Of a DNA stretch of 64,000 nt, positions 25,753 to 34,237 are shown one piece after another. The position numbers and the translations under genes were made by a program. This DNA is from Hyphomicrobiales bacterium (GTDB lineage Bacteria > Pseudomonadota > Alphaproteobacteria > Rhizobiales > Rhizobiaceae), in assembly GCA_900465685.1 (NCBI GenBank), contig UEGR01000016.1:1-64000 (forward strand). Direction: 5' to 3'. How positions within the stretch are numbered: the first letter of the stretch is position 1; every line of letters starts with the position of its first letter. The notes under the pieces are model-generated. The model saw only the letters and a program-made list of their open reading frames with translations, did no database searches and had not been told where the DNA came from.

Positions 25753-26559
25753 ATGAACTGGACGCTGGCCTCTGCACGGGTCATCGATGCGTTACACCAA
25801 CCGCAATTTGCGGCGGCGCTGATCGAAGCGATCCGCACGGTCGTGCCCTTCGAGCATACCGTCACCTTTGCATATTGCGGCAACCGGCGGCCAATCGCTT
25901 TGCATTCGGAATTCCCGGTATGGAAACACAAGGTCATGGTCGAGGATTATCAGGAGGGGCCCTATCTCCTGGATCCATTTTACCTGCAATCTTCTCTGCC
26001 CGGCGATCCGAGCCTCATACGGCTGCGAGATTTGGCACCTGACCGGTTCTATCAGGGAGAGTATTTCCGCAATTATTATGTGCAGACGGAGCTGGCCGAG
26101 GAGATTGGTTTCAAATTCAGTGTAGAGCCAAACGTTTGCGTCATCATTTCTGCGATGCGAACGTCAAAGCCGTTCTCGGCGCGCGAGCTGCGTGATCTGA
26201 ACGAGTTGGTGCCTTTTGTGGCCGCGGTCGGGCGGCACAACTGGGCGGATTTGGCGGAACGATTTGAGCAGAATGCAACAAAACCGAGAGGAGAAAACCT
26301 CTCGGGACTTATCGAACGTGCTTTCCGCAATTTGGATAGAAACTCGTTGACCCCGCGCGAGATTGAGATCGTGGGCTATGTCCTGCGCGGATATTCGGCT
26401 GACGCGACAGGGCACGCACTGGGAATATCGTCCGGGACCGTGCGCATTCACCGACGCAATATCTATGGCAAGCTCCGTATCGCCTCCCAGGGAGAACTAT
26501 TTTCAATGTTCATCAGTGCTCTCAACCCAACGGAGTTTACGCCTCAAATGGATAAGTAA
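25753..26559 (+). CDS. LuxR family transcriptional regulator
   Basis: Protein of 268 aa when started at the ATG at 25753, which follows CGGAG; an upstream ATG at 25714 is less likely. The C-terminal LuxR-type helix-turn-helix is LTPREIEIVGYVLRGYS and ISSGTVRIHRRNIYGKL near residues 205-250. The N-terminal domain is not recognised as an autoinducer-binding domain; it contains VPFEHTVTFAYCGNRRP and DPFYLQSSL. It is divergent from the ABC ATPase gene and probably controls that importer. The 116-base spacer has A+T-rich partial repeats (around 25709-25724). Confidence 0.85.
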   Translation: MNWTLASARVIDALHQPQFAAALIEAIRTVVPFEHTVTFAYCGNRRPIALHSEFPVWKHKVMVEDYQEGPYLLDPFYLQSSLPGDPSLIRLRDLAPDRFYQGEYFRNYYVQTELAEEIGFKFSVEPNVCVIISAMRTSKPFSARELRDLNELVPFVAAVGRHNWADLAERFEQNATKPRGENLSGLIERAFRNLDRNSLTPREIEIVGYVLRGYSADATGHALGISSGTVRIHRRNIYGKLRIASQGELFSMFISALNPTEFTPQMDK

Positions 26560-26587
26560 GCTCGTTGTGGTTTGGCGCGATGTGTAA

Positions 26588-26851
26588 ATGGCGATAGCGT
26601 TGGTCATTGAGGCTTACGGTCAGCAACATCTCACTGATTTGTGCTAGCAACGTGTTGGTCAAAATGGCATCGACCCTGCGCCCGCCAGAATCCAATTCAG
26701 TGCAGAAGGTGCAGTGGAAATCAATCCGCCGTCATTCACCATCCTCCATCCAGCCCTTATCAAATACCTGAACGAAGACCTCATGTGCATCTGGATGCCC
26801 GATGCAAACGTTCGGAATGAAGCAGACGCCATTAATGACGTAAAGATATAA
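26588..26851 (+). pseudogene. Decayed ORF interrupted by an in-frame TAG
   Basis: Frame starting ATG at 26588 reads 19 codons (MAIALVIEAYGQQHLTDLC), then TAG at 26645, then 67 further codons up to TAA at 26849-26851. The second part includes RIQFSAEGAVEINPPSFTIL, given as RIQFSAEGA and INPPSFTIL, and KYLNEDLMCIWMPDANVRN, which looks like genuine protein. No start codon with a ribosome site supports the second part on its own, although GTG at 26711 is in frame. I do not recognise the family. It could also be a short real gene read from the later GTG. Confidence 0.45.
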
Positions 26852-26903
26852 ACATCTCTTTATATGATATTGACACCCTGTTTCAATTCAGACAGACTAG
26901 ATG

Positions 26904-27085
26904 CGTCGTGGTTCCTCATCCGATCATTCGGTTGAGGCTAAGAGGGAAGCCGGTGCGTCGCAAGACAAGGCCGGTGCTGCCCCCGCAACTGTAAGCGGCG
27001 AGCCGAAGTTCATTCATGTCACTGGATGCGAATCCGGGAAGGCGAATGGAGGCTTTGACCCGTGAGCCAGGAGACCTGCCCCGGC
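26904..27085 (+). promoter_or_regulatory. Cobalamin (B12) riboswitch
   Basis: The conserved elements appear in the right order: GGGAAGCCGGTG at 26944-26955, CCGGTGCTGCCCCCGCAACT and TGTAAGCGG around 26971-26999, TCACTGGA near 27019, CGGGAAGGCGAAT near 27035, and the B12 box GAGCCAGGAGACCTGCC at 27064-27080. The left boundary is approximate. Adenosylcobalamin or methylcobalamin binding would switch off metE, which starts 120 bases downstream, so B12-independent methionine synthesis runs only when cobalamin is scarce. Confidence 0.95.
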
Positions 27086-27176
27086 TATATATCGTCCATG
27101 GGCGGGGTGTCCCTGATGTCGCGGTTCTGACCAGCTTTTCGAAGCCGGTTTTGTCACGCACATTCAAATGACCTCG

Positions 27177-27194
27177 CCCCAACTTGTATCGGGG
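27177..27194 (+). promoter_or_regulatory. Possible ribosome-site-sequestering hairpin of the riboswitch
   Basis: CCCC at 27177-27180 can pair with GGGG at 27191-27194, the purine stretch nearest the metE ATG (27205). An alternative partner region with GGCGGGG occurs at about 27110, so the switch may act on translation initiation. This is inferred from complementarity only. Confidence 0.4.
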
Positions 27195-27204
27195 TTAAGT
27201 AGTC

Positions 27205-29529
27205 ATGTCTAAAGCCACCATCGCAACGGCCACCTTGGGAGTGCCACGCATAGGTCGACGCCGCGAACTGAAATTCGCGCTTGAATCGTACTGGTCCGGG
27301 AAATCAACCAAGACGGAACTGCTAACTTTGGCGAGCGCTCTGCGTGCCGCCAATTGGGAACAGCAGTGGGATATGGGAATCACGAAGATCCCTTCGAACG
27401 ACTTCTCCCTTTACGATCACGTACTGGATACGACCGTGATGGTTGGCGCCATTCCGGCCCGCTATGGCTGGCAAGGCGGCGAAGTTTCACTTGATACATA
27501 TTTTGCGATGGCGCGCGGCAGCCAGGGCGAAGCAGCGTCTTGCGGACATGCTCATCACGGTCATGGCGTGACAGCCATGGAGATGACCAAATGGTTCGAT
27601 ACCAATTATCACTATATGGTCCCCGAACTTGCCGACGATCAGGCCTTCAAGCTTTCCAGCAGCAAGGTCATTGATCATTTCCTTGAAGCCAAAGCGCTCG
27701 GCGTCCATACACGCCCGGTCATTCTCGGCCCCGTTACATTCCTTAAGCTCGCAAAGTCCACATCGGATGGCTTCAATCCCGTAGCGCTTTTGCCAAAACT
27801 TCTGCCAGTTTATGAAGAGCTGTTGCAGAAGCTCACCACAGCTGGCGCAGACTGGGTGCAAATTGACGAGCCTGCGCTTGTTCTCGATCTCATCCCCAAC
27901 GAGCTGGCGGCATTTGAACTGGCCTATAAGCGTCTGGCAGCTATCGCCGGACCGAGAATAATGCTAGCGACTTACTTTGGCGATCTAGGCGGCAATCTCG
28001 ACACCGCCGTATCTCTGCCGGTCGCAGGATTGCATATCGATCTTGTACGGGCACCGGACCAGCTTTCCGAAGTTGTATCCAAGCTCGCACCCGAAAAGAC
28101 ATTGTCTCTGGGCGTGATCGACGGTCGCAATATCTGGCGTGCAGATCTGGTTTCGATCATTGATCTGATACAGCCAGTGATCGAACAGCGCGGCCCACAG
28201 CTTGTTGAAATCGCACCATCTTGTTCTCTTCTCCATGTACCTATCGACCTCGAACTCGAAACCGATCTCGACGTTGATCTGAAAAGCTGGCTCGCCTTCG
28301 CGACCCAGAAGTTTAAGGAACTTGCCACGCTTGGTCGTGCACTTGCGTCCGGTAAAAGCACGGTCCTGCCGGAACTCAAAGCCGCCAGCGAAGCCATTGC
28401 GGCACGAAAGGCATCGGCCAAAGTTCACAACAAGGCCGTCGAGAAGCGTGTTGCCGCCCTAGAAGACAGCATGAAAAAGCGCGCAAGCGCCTTTGGCGAA
28501 CGCCAGAAATTGCAGAGTGACAGACTGGGATTGCCCCGCTTTCCGACCACAACAATAGGGTCGTTTCCGCAGACGCCAGAGGTGCGGAAAGCGCGCGCTT
28601 TGCACAATAAGGGCGAAATCAGCAACAGCGACTACGATGCATTTATCCGCAAGGAAACCGAAGCTGCCATTCGCTGGCAAGAGGAAATCGATCTCGATGT
28701 TCTCGTCCATGGCGAATTCGAACGAAACGACATGGTGCAGTATTTCGGTGAACAGCTTTCGGGCTTTGCCTTCACGAAACATGCCTGGGTTCAAAGCTAC
28801 GGCTCGCGCTATGTTCGCCCTCCGATCATCTTTGGCGATGTTTCACGTTCCAAGCCGATGACCGTCGCCTGGTGGAAATATGCCCAGTCGCTGACATCGC
28901 GCCCGGTCAAAGGCATGCTGACCGGACCTGTGACCATTCTGAACTGGTCGTTCGTGCGCAACGATATTCCGCGTGTGGAAACCTGCCGGCAGATTGCATT
29001 TGCTATCCGCGACGAGGTGGTCGATCTTGAAAAGGCTGGAGCGACGATGATCCAGATCGACGAGGCCGCACTGCGCGAAGGTCTCCCCCTGCGCCATTCG
29101 GACTGGAAAACCTATCTGAACTGGGCTGTCGAATGCTTCCGCATCTGTTCAAGTGGGGTTTTGGATAACACCCAAATCCACACGCATATGTGCTATTCGG
29201 AGTTTAACGACATTATCGACGCGATTGCCGATATGGATGCCGATGTGATTTCGATCGAGACCTCTCGCTCGCACATGGAACTTCTCGATGCTTTCAAGTC
29301 ATTCAAATATCCAAACGAGATTGGACCGGGTGTCTATGACATCCACTCACCGCGAGTGCCTGACGTGTCTGAAATGACCGATCTGCTCTCCCTTGCCCGA
29401 CAGAGACTTTCTGATGGTCAACTCTGGGTGAACCCCGATTGCGGCCTGAAGACCCGCAAGTGGGAGGAGGTGCGCCCTGCCCTCATCAATATGGTGGCCG
29501 CAGCCAAGGCGCTCCGCGCGCAACTCTAA
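27205..29529 (+). CDS. metE: cobalamin-independent methionine synthase
   Basis: Protein of 774 aa, full length for MetE (5-methyltetrahydropteroyltriglutamate-homocysteine methyltransferase). The zinc ligands are in place: His661 and Cys663 in HTHMCYSEF and Cys746 in NPDCGLKTR, each 20 residues later than in E. coli. The N-terminal half contains LGVPRIGRRRELKFALE and EMTKWFDTNYHY, and TTIGSFPQTPEVR begins the C-terminal catalytic half. It makes methionine from homocysteine and methyl-tetrahydrofolate. Expression is controlled by the upstream cobalamin riboswitch. A strong stem-loop follows the stop. Confidence 0.98.
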   Translation: MSKATIATATLGVPRIGRRRELKFALESYWSGKSTKTELLTLASALRAANWEQQWDMGITKIPSNDFSLYDHVLDTTVMVGAIPARYGWQGGEVSLDTYFAMARGSQGEAASCGHAHHGHGVTAMEMTKWFDTNYHYMVPELADDQAFKLSSSKVIDHFLEAKALGVHTRPVILGPVTFLKLAKSTSDGFNPVALLPKLLPVYEELLQKLTTAGADWVQIDEPALVLDLIPNELAAFELAYKRLAAIAGPRIMLATYFGDLGGNLDTAVSLPVAGLHIDLVRAPDQLSEVVSKLAPEKTLSLGVIDGRNIWRADLVSIIDLIQPVIEQRGPQLVEIAPSCSLLHVPIDLELETDLDVDLKSWLAFATQKFKELATLGRALASGKSTVLPELKAASEAIAARKASAKVHNKAVEKRVAALEDSMKKRASAFGERQKLQSDRLGLPRFPTTTIGSFPQTPEVRKARALHNKGEISNSDYDAFIRKETEAAIRWQEEIDLDVLVHGEFERNDMVQYFGEQLSGFAFTKHAWVQSYGSRYVRPPIIFGDVSRSKPMTVAWWKYAQSLTSRPVKGMLTGPVTILNWSFVRNDIPRVETCRQIAFAIRDEVVDLEKAGATMIQIDEAALREGLPLRHSDWKTYLNWAVECFRICSSGVLDNTQIHTHMCYSEFNDIIDAIADMDADVISIETSRSHMELLDAFKSFKYPNEIGPGVYDIHSPRVPDVSEMTDLLSLARQRLSDGQLWVNPDCGLKTRKWEEVRPALINMVAAAKALRAQL

Positions 29530-29539
29530 TCTCCAAAAT

Positions 29540-29567
29540 ACCTCGTGCCAGTTCGCTGGCACGAGGT
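29540..29567 (+). terminator. Stem-loop with UUCG tetraloop after metE
   Basis: Arms ACCTCGTGCCAG and CTGGCACGAGGT are perfectly complementary around TTCG. It begins 10 bases after the metE stop. There is no T-run, so it may be a weak terminator or an mRNA 3'-end stabiliser. Confidence 0.55.
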
Positions 29568-29651
29568 GTCTCGAAACAATTCAGACCCTAGTCAACCATC
29601 GGAAACCTCTGCGACAGTGCATCCCGCACCTACAGGCAAGGCTCAGTTCGC

Positions 29652-30059
29652 TTATGCCGCGCCCTCCTGTCTGGTGGCAAAGACTTCCTTGACCGCAAAA
29701 AGCCCGTTGAGCGCTGCCGGGAAACCGGCGTAGACCGCCATTTGGATGATGACTTCGACGATCTCAGCCTTTGTCAGACCCACATTCAACCCCGCTTCGA
29801 TATGAACTTTTAGTTGCGGGGTGGCCGTTCCCATCGCGGTCAGCGCTGCAATGGTTGCGATCTCGCGGGCACGCAAATCAAGACCCGGACGGCTGTAAAT
29901 GTCACCAAACGGAAACTCAAACAGGTAGTTTGCAAAATCAGGGGCAATATCAGCCAATGCGGCAATGACATTGTGACCAGCTTGGCCATCGATTTCAGCG
30001 AGCGCGCGCTTGCCGCGTTCCAGACGGCTTTCGTCGGGGTTCGGGAATTGATGCGTCAT
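29652..30059 (-). CDS. carboxymuconolactone decarboxylase family protein
   Basis: Protein of 135 aa. It opens SRLERGKRALAEIDG and contains DLRAREIATIAALTAMG near residues 76-92 and IEAGLNVGLTKAEIVEVIIQ near 103-122, the family core. Many members act as thiol peroxidases when a CxxC motif is present; none is visible here, so a hydrolase/decarboxylase-like or unknown role is possible. The start lies 65 bases inside the upstream merR gene in another frame, so the two are coupled and are under the merR promoter. Confidence 0.85.
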   Translation of the reverse strand: MTHQFPNPDESRLERGKRALAEIDGQAGHNVIAALADIAPDFANYLFEFPFGDIYSRPGLDLRAREIATIAALTAMGTATPQLKVHIEAGLNVGLTKAEIVEVIIQMAVYAGFPAALNGLFAVKEVFATRQEGAA

Positions 30060-30423
30060 ATTCTTTCATCCTCTGTTCGTTGCCGACATATCCGGCAATC
30101 TTGGTATCGAGGACGACAAGGCAGGCTTGCAGTTTGGCCACATGTGCACGGACACGTTCGCGATGCTGTTCAAGCAACGCACCACGTTCAGCCTCCGTAC
30201 CGACGCCGCGCTCCCGCAACGCTGCATAGTGCAGCATTTCCCGAATAGGCATTCCCGTCATCTTGAGACGGTCCAGAAATTCTATCCAGGTCAGGATCGA
30301 TGCGTCGTAATCACGCTGGCCTGATTGATCTCTGTCAGCAAAAGGAAGCAGGCCAATCCGTTCATAATAACGGATGGTATAGGCCGACAGTCCTGATCGC
30401 TTTGCCAACTCGCCAATCTTCAT
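29995..30423 (-). CDS. MerR family transcriptional regulator
   Basis: Protein of 142 aa. The DNA-binding domain is MKIGELAKRSGLSAYTIRYYERIGLL, seen as MKIGELAKRSGLSAYTIRYY, followed by the long dimerisation helix (HRERVRAHVAKLQACLVVLDTK in part). No N-terminal or metal-loop cysteine cluster stands out apart from Cys near residue 106. It is of the group that controls detoxification or aromatic-degradation genes, such as AdhR/NmlR-like. Its C-terminal codons overlap the downstream carboxymuconolactone decarboxylase gene by 65 bases. It sits behind a typical 19-base-spacer promoter with a palindrome. Confidence 0.9.
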   Translation of the reverse strand: MKIGELAKRSGLSAYTIRYYERIGLLPFADRDQSGQRDYDASILTWIEFLDRLKMTGMPIREMLHYAALRERGVGTEAERGALLEQHRERVRAHVAKLQACLVVLDTKIAGYVGNEQRMKEYDASIPEPRRKPSGTRQARAR

Positions 30424-30453
30424 CGGAGCCCTTCTTTCGTCACGACGCAGAAG

Positions 30454-30484
30454 AAGCTAATTGTTAGAGTGCACTCTAAGTCAA
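30454..30484 (-). promoter_or_regulatory. MerR-type promoter with 16-base palindrome and 19-base spacer
   Basis: On the minus strand, TTGACT (30484-30479) and TAGCTT (30459-30454) stand 19 bases apart. Overlapping the spacer is the perfect palindrome TTAGAGTGCACTCTAA at 30464-30479. This over-long spacer with a central palindrome is the signature of promoters activated by MerR proteins, and the motif resembles AdhR/NmlR operators as I remember them. It drives the merR-CMD operon. Confidence 0.78.
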
Positions 30485-30602
30485 GAGCCTATCGGCAAAA
30501 TCACAAAAATTGGAAGTTCCAGGCATTTTTAGCGCCAAATGCAACTCCGAGAGGCAGCCGCTCAATCCCGATCTGCACTACTGGTAACAGAGCAGCGCCT
30601 AA

Positions 30603-31304
30603 CTAGCTGTTGCATACTCGCATGAGGAACTTTGGCCATACATCCCGGCGTCGGATGCTGATCCGAGGCAGTTCAAACAAGTTGTTCGCCGAGCCTGCTC
30701 GTCCTCGAACGGTGGTTGTGGCCGTTTTGAACCCGGCTTCTTCGGCCATTTCGCGATGAATTGGATTGTTTTCACCATAGGGGAAACAGAAACTGGAGAC
30801 TTCTTCACCGAGCATATTCTCCAGAACCGTCTTTGATAGGGAAATCTGCCTTCTCGCCTCGTTGTCCGGCGTTTCAGTCAGATGGACATGATCAAGCGTA
30901 TGCGCGCCCACCTCATGTCCAAGAGCTGCCCATTCCCGCAATTGCGCGGCGGACATCAAAGGTGTCTTCGGGACTCCAAGCGGCTGATCCCAGACATTGC
31001 TTCCACCAACCTGATTGGCGACGAGATAGTTGGTCGCTGTGAAACCATATTCGGCTAGTATCGGTGCGGCATTTGCCAGCACATTGAGAAAGCCATCGTC
31101 GAAAGTAATCGCCGCCACTTTGCCTGCTTTTTCACCTTTGATGTAAGGTAAGGCGTCACGAAGGGAAAGCCCGCGATAACCCGCTCTTTTCAACCATTTC
31201 ATCTGACTGCGAAATCGAACCGGATGTACCAACAAGCCATGAAACGGCATGTCCTTTTGTGGTAGCGGTGCGATCTGGTGATATAGAAGAATAGGCACCG
31301 ACAT
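30603..31304 (-). CDS. polysaccharide deacetylase family protein (NodB homology domain)
   Basis: Protein of 233 aa. The metal/catalytic motif VAAITFDDGFLN lies near residues 63-74 and the histidine motif EVGAHTLDHVHLTE near 131-144; FCFPYGENN is the third conserved block. These motifs define carbohydrate esterase family 4 enzymes that remove acetyl groups from cell-surface or secreted glycans. No signal peptide is visible at MSVPILLYHQIAPL. It is the last gene of a three-gene unit with two glycosyltransferase-like genes; the upstream stop is immediately adjacent. Confidence 0.88.
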   Translation of the reverse strand: MSVPILLYHQIAPLPQKDMPFHGLLVHPVRFRSQMKWLKRAGYRGLSLRDALPYIKGEKAGKVAAITFDDGFLNVLANAAPILAEYGFTATNYLVANQVGGSNVWDQPLGVPKTPLMSAAQLREWAALGHEVGAHTLDHVHLTETPDNEARRQISLSKTVLENMLGEEVSSFCFPYGENNPIHREMAEEAGFKTATTTVRGRAGSANNLFELPRISIRRRDVWPKFLMRVCNS

Positions 31305-32114
31305 TCAGTGATCCCTCATCGACGGGTCAATACGACGATCTGCATCGGTCCGGCTCAATAAAATGCGCTCGATCTCCGCGATCCGGTCCCGTCGGCGTTG
31401 CAGCCGCTTTCCAGTGCGACCTAGGAAACGTCGACGTTTCTTCGCCTCGCGACTGGCCTGAAGATGTTCAATATAGATGTGGTCAACCGGCTCGTTATCG
31501 AGATTATCGAATATCCAGCAAAAGGACACGGGAAGCCGGGTTATCGAATAATGCGGCGACGCTTCAGCGGAATCCTGCGTGACGATGTGCTCCAGCACCA
31601 GCTGATCCCAGAGATCCGGTTCGTCCGTACATCCCTTTTGCCACGCTTCCAGAAGAGCCAGGGCGGATGGGGTGTCATTAATGAGCACGGTTCCGCTCAG
31701 AAGATGACCGCTTTTTTCATAGTACGCGGCTATGTCGCTCTGGATGGACAACAATGCCGGCCAAGGATCGCGATGCAACACCGCATCCACATCGACATAG
31801 AGCAATGGACCTCTCACCATCTTGCGCTGTTGCACCAGCACACTGGGCTTCAGCCCCGCATTGCGCACCCAGCTTCCCGTATTTTCAACGGCAACGGAGA
31901 TGAGCTTGAGCCCAAGACATCGAGCGCTTGCGAGAAGGCGGTCCTTCTCGTGTTCGTAAAAACTATTGGTCGTGTAAAATGCAACAATCGTTCCCGTCGG
32001 ACCATTACTGGTCCGCTTGCTTGCCGCGAGTTCCGCCAATGTTGGGAACGCTATCGCCATCGAACGATGTGCGCGGCTCCATGCCCGGAACTTGTCAAAA
32101 AGCCTAAAGAACAT
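31305..32114 (-). CDS. glycosyltransferase-like protein with DxD motif
   Basis: Protein of 269 aa from the ATG at 32114. A much longer reading from 32345 would overlap the preceding gene and is not convincing. The segment GPLLYVDVDAVLHRDPWPAL contains the sugar-nucleotide/metal DxD motif typical of GT-A glycosyltransferases (nucleotide-diphospho-sugar transferase type). It begins with IVAFYTTNSFYEHEKDRLLAS and ends with a basic tail KKRRRFLGRTGKRLQRRR. The sugar donor and acceptor are unknown. Its stop is next to the deacetylase start. Confidence 0.7.
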   Translation of the reverse strand: MFFRLFDKFRAWSRAHRSMAIAFPTLAELAASKRTSNGPTGTIVAFYTTNSFYEHEKDRLLASARCLGLKLISVAVENTGSWVRNAGLKPSVLVQQRKMVRGPLLYVDVDAVLHRDPWPALLSIQSDIAAYYEKSGHLLSGTVLINDTPSALALLEAWQKGCTDEPDLWDQLVLEHIVTQDSAEASPHYSITRLPVSFCWIFDNLDNEPVDHIYIEHLQASREAKKRRRFLGRTGKRLQRRRDRIAEIERILLSRTDADRRIDPSMRDH

Positions 32115-32187
32115 ATCGAACTCACTGATAATGAACAATTTCCAACACGGAGAAAGGGCATATGCACTGCCCCACGCAAAATCAGCT

Positions 32188-32802
32188 TCACAATAAAAGC
32201 CGGATCTGTCCCAAATTGATCCTGTCTTCAATCCAGTGCCGTTCGGCGGACCAGCTGTGGTGTTTCCAGCCCTCCCAACTGAAACCGCAGATCCGAATAT
32301 CCCAATCACTTGATGGAAAAGTTCGCAGCATGTGCCAAACACCAAAAAAGCCCGTGCTCGGAAATTGCTGCTTCATCTGCGCCTCCGTGATCCCCAGTTC
32401 AGCACAGACGTCAAAATAGGCTTGAGGCGGAAGTATTCGTATGGGTTTGCCCGTCGCACTCAAGATTTCGAAAGCCGGAAGCGTCCAGTCCGCCCGTCGT
32501 CCTTTGAGGCGCGATAGGAAGTTTGGTTGATGATGAAAACGCCTGATGATGCTCGGATGAACGGCAAAGAGAATTTCAGACGTATTGCGCATGAAAATGG
32601 AATTCAGGAACGTCGGATCGTGCAACCAATCTTGCATTTGCTTGGCAGATGTCGCCAACATAAGAAGATCAGTTCTGGAGCCAGTCATACCGTCCAAGGA
32701 ATGGGGCACATTGAATCGCAGCACATAATCGGAACTGTCGATATCATTCGATAGATTGCGGGACAGTGGGCCATTGCCCACAACAGTAAGCTGCTTTTTC
32801 AT
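32188..32802 (-). CDS. GT29 (sialyltransferase)-like protein
   Basis: Protein of 204 aa from the ATG at 32802; the in-frame upstream ATG at 32829 is possible. The N-terminal VVGNGPLSRNLSNDIDSSDYV and RFNVPHSLDGMTGSRTDLLM, read in parts, and the later QQFPSTGFFGVWHML resemble the sialylmotif-like blocks of family GT29 proteins, which occur in Rhizobiales also under the name urease operon accessory protein. Whether it transfers sialic acid, Kdo or another sugar is unknown. It heads the small glycan unit. Confidence 0.65.
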   Translation of the reverse strand: MKKQLTVVGNGPLSRNLSNDIDSSDYVLRFNVPHSLDGMTGSRTDLLMLATSAKQMQDWLHDPTFLNSIFMRNTSEILFAVHPSIIRRFHHQPNFLSRLKGRRADWTLPAFEILSATGKPIRILPPQAYFDVCAELGITEAQMKQQFPSTGFFGVWHMLRTFPSSDWDIRICGFSWEGWKHHSWSAERHWIEDRINLGQIRLLL

Positions 32803-33214
32803 TGACCGTCTTCGATCTGAAAAATGCAAACAGAGTGTCCCTACTAACCGTTTGCATCGTTATTATTTTCAGATGTTCTCGCTTAAATCATGGTTTTTCT
32901 TTGGCCATAAATACAAAATCAGCATGGTCTTCGCGCTTTGAGCCAACTCGCGAGTTTGCCGTTCACCTGCCCGACATAACGTGGAAACCCGCATCCAAAG
33001 AATTGCTCGCATATAGCAAGGGCATCACGGTAGAAATTCTCAATCTTCACAGAGCATTGGGTTCCAACGAAAGCCTAACAGCCGGCGATCGCGACAACGG
33101 CGTACTTAAAATAAGACTATTTAACTCTTGTTTTAAAAACAACATTCAGCTTATAGAGAAGCCGGTTTCACACAGCTAACGACAAACCGCGACCCGCAAT
33201 TCAGGATATCATCA
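32803..33214. other. Intergenic region with possible coding remnant
   Basis: 412 bases between the divergent GT29-like and siderophore-receptor genes. A plus-strand reading frame over about 32930-33150 has a protein-like stretch (EFAVHLPDITWKPASKELLA; later LTAGDRDNGVLKIRLF) but no credible start. I take it as a possible remnant. No Fur or Irr site could be assigned with confidence; the A+T-rich stretch at 33107-33145 is the probable promoter area. Confidence 0.35.
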
Positions 33215-34237
33215 GTGACCGCAATGAAAACACTTCTGGCCGCTACGAGCCTTGTCGCCCTGTTCGCTTTCCAGAACAACCCGGCGGAAGCTGCCACGCA
33301 ATATCCACTGACACTCGACAACTGCGGAACGAAAGTTACATTTGCAAAAGCGCCAGAACGCGCTATCGGCCTTGGGCAAAACAGTGCCGAAATAATGCTG
33401 CTTCTGGGCCTTGAGGACAAAATGGCGGGAACGGCATTCTGGCCGAGCAAGGTTCTGCCGCAACTTGAGCCTGCCAATTCCAAAGTGAAGCTTCTAACCG
33501 TTGAGTTCCCGACTTTTGAATCGATCCTCGCCGAAAATCCGGATTTCGTAGCCGCAGCTCTTCCAAGCCTTATCGGGCCAAATAGCAAGGTCGCAAAGCG
33601 CGACGATTTCGATAAGGTTGGCGTTCCAACCTATCTTTCGCCGAGCACATGCCTGAGCACAGAGCAAGTCAAGGATGAATATGGCAGCCGCGACAAGCTG
33701 TGGAACATGGATCTTCTGTATAAGGAGATCGACGAGCTTTCGCAGATTTTCGATGTTTCAGATCGCGGCCAGGCACTAATCGCCGATTTCAAGGCGCGCG
33801 AGACGGCTTTGCGCGCAAGCGTTCCTGCAAGCGGCAAGAAACTTTCTTACCTATTCTGGTTCTCCAGCCCATCGCCATCCGCAGACGCCTATTTGGGCGG
33901 CGGAAATGGCGCCTCGAGCTTCATCGCTGATGTTCTGGGCGGCGAGAATGCCATCAAGGCAGAAGCTGAATGGCCAACCCTTGGTTGGGAAAGCATTATC
34001 GCCGCGAACCCTGATGTGATTGTTGTTGCAAATCTCGACCGTAATCGTTGGGAGCTCGACAAGCCTGAAGCCAAGATCCAGTTTCTTAATACAGACCCTG
34101 CGGTCAGCCAGATGCCAGCGGTCAAGAACAAGGCCATTGCCGTCATGGATGGTCAAGCCATGAACCCGACCATCCGTACGATTTACGGTGCAGAGCAGGT
34201 CGCGGAACAGTTGAAAGCACTCGGTATTCTCAAGTGA
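33215..34237 (+). CDS. ferric-siderophore ABC transporter substrate-binding protein (FepB/FecB type)
   Basis: Protein of 340 aa from the GTG at 33215, with AGGA eight bases upstream; an ATG at 33224 is the alternative. The signal peptide ends NNPAEAATQYPL. Typical class III receptor features follow: LTLDNCGTKVTFAKAPERAI, then VGVPTYLSPSTC and WESIIAANPDVIVVANL. It binds an iron chelate in the periplasm and hands it to the permease encoded next. It overlaps the permease start by four bases. Confidence 0.9.
   Translation: MTAMKTLLAATSLVALFAFQNNPAEAATQYPLTLDNCGTKVTFAKAPERAIGLGQNSAEIMLLLGLEDKMAGTAFWPSKVLPQLEPANSKVKLLTVEFPTFESILAENPDFVAAALPSLIGPNSKVAKRDDFDKVGVPTYLSPSTCLSTEQVKDEYGSRDKLWNMDLLYKEIDELSQIFDVSDRGQALIADFKARETALRASVPASGKKLSYLFWFSSPSPSADAYLGGGNGASSFIADVLGGENAIKAEAEWPTLGWESIIAANPDVIVVANLDRNRWELDKPEAKIQFLNTDPAVSQMPAVKNKAIAVMDGQAMNPTIRTIYGAEQVAEQLKALGILK

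Noticed and set aside
32115-32345. N-terminal extension of the DxD glycosyltransferase-like gene
   Set aside because: It would overlap the GT29-like gene by 158 bases and has no family-like sequence; the ATG at 32114 is preferred.
32802-33179. Plus-strand ORF of 125 codons as a gene
   Set aside because: The first third is antisense to the GT29-like start and lacks any ribosome site; only the later part looks protein-like, recorded as possible remnant.
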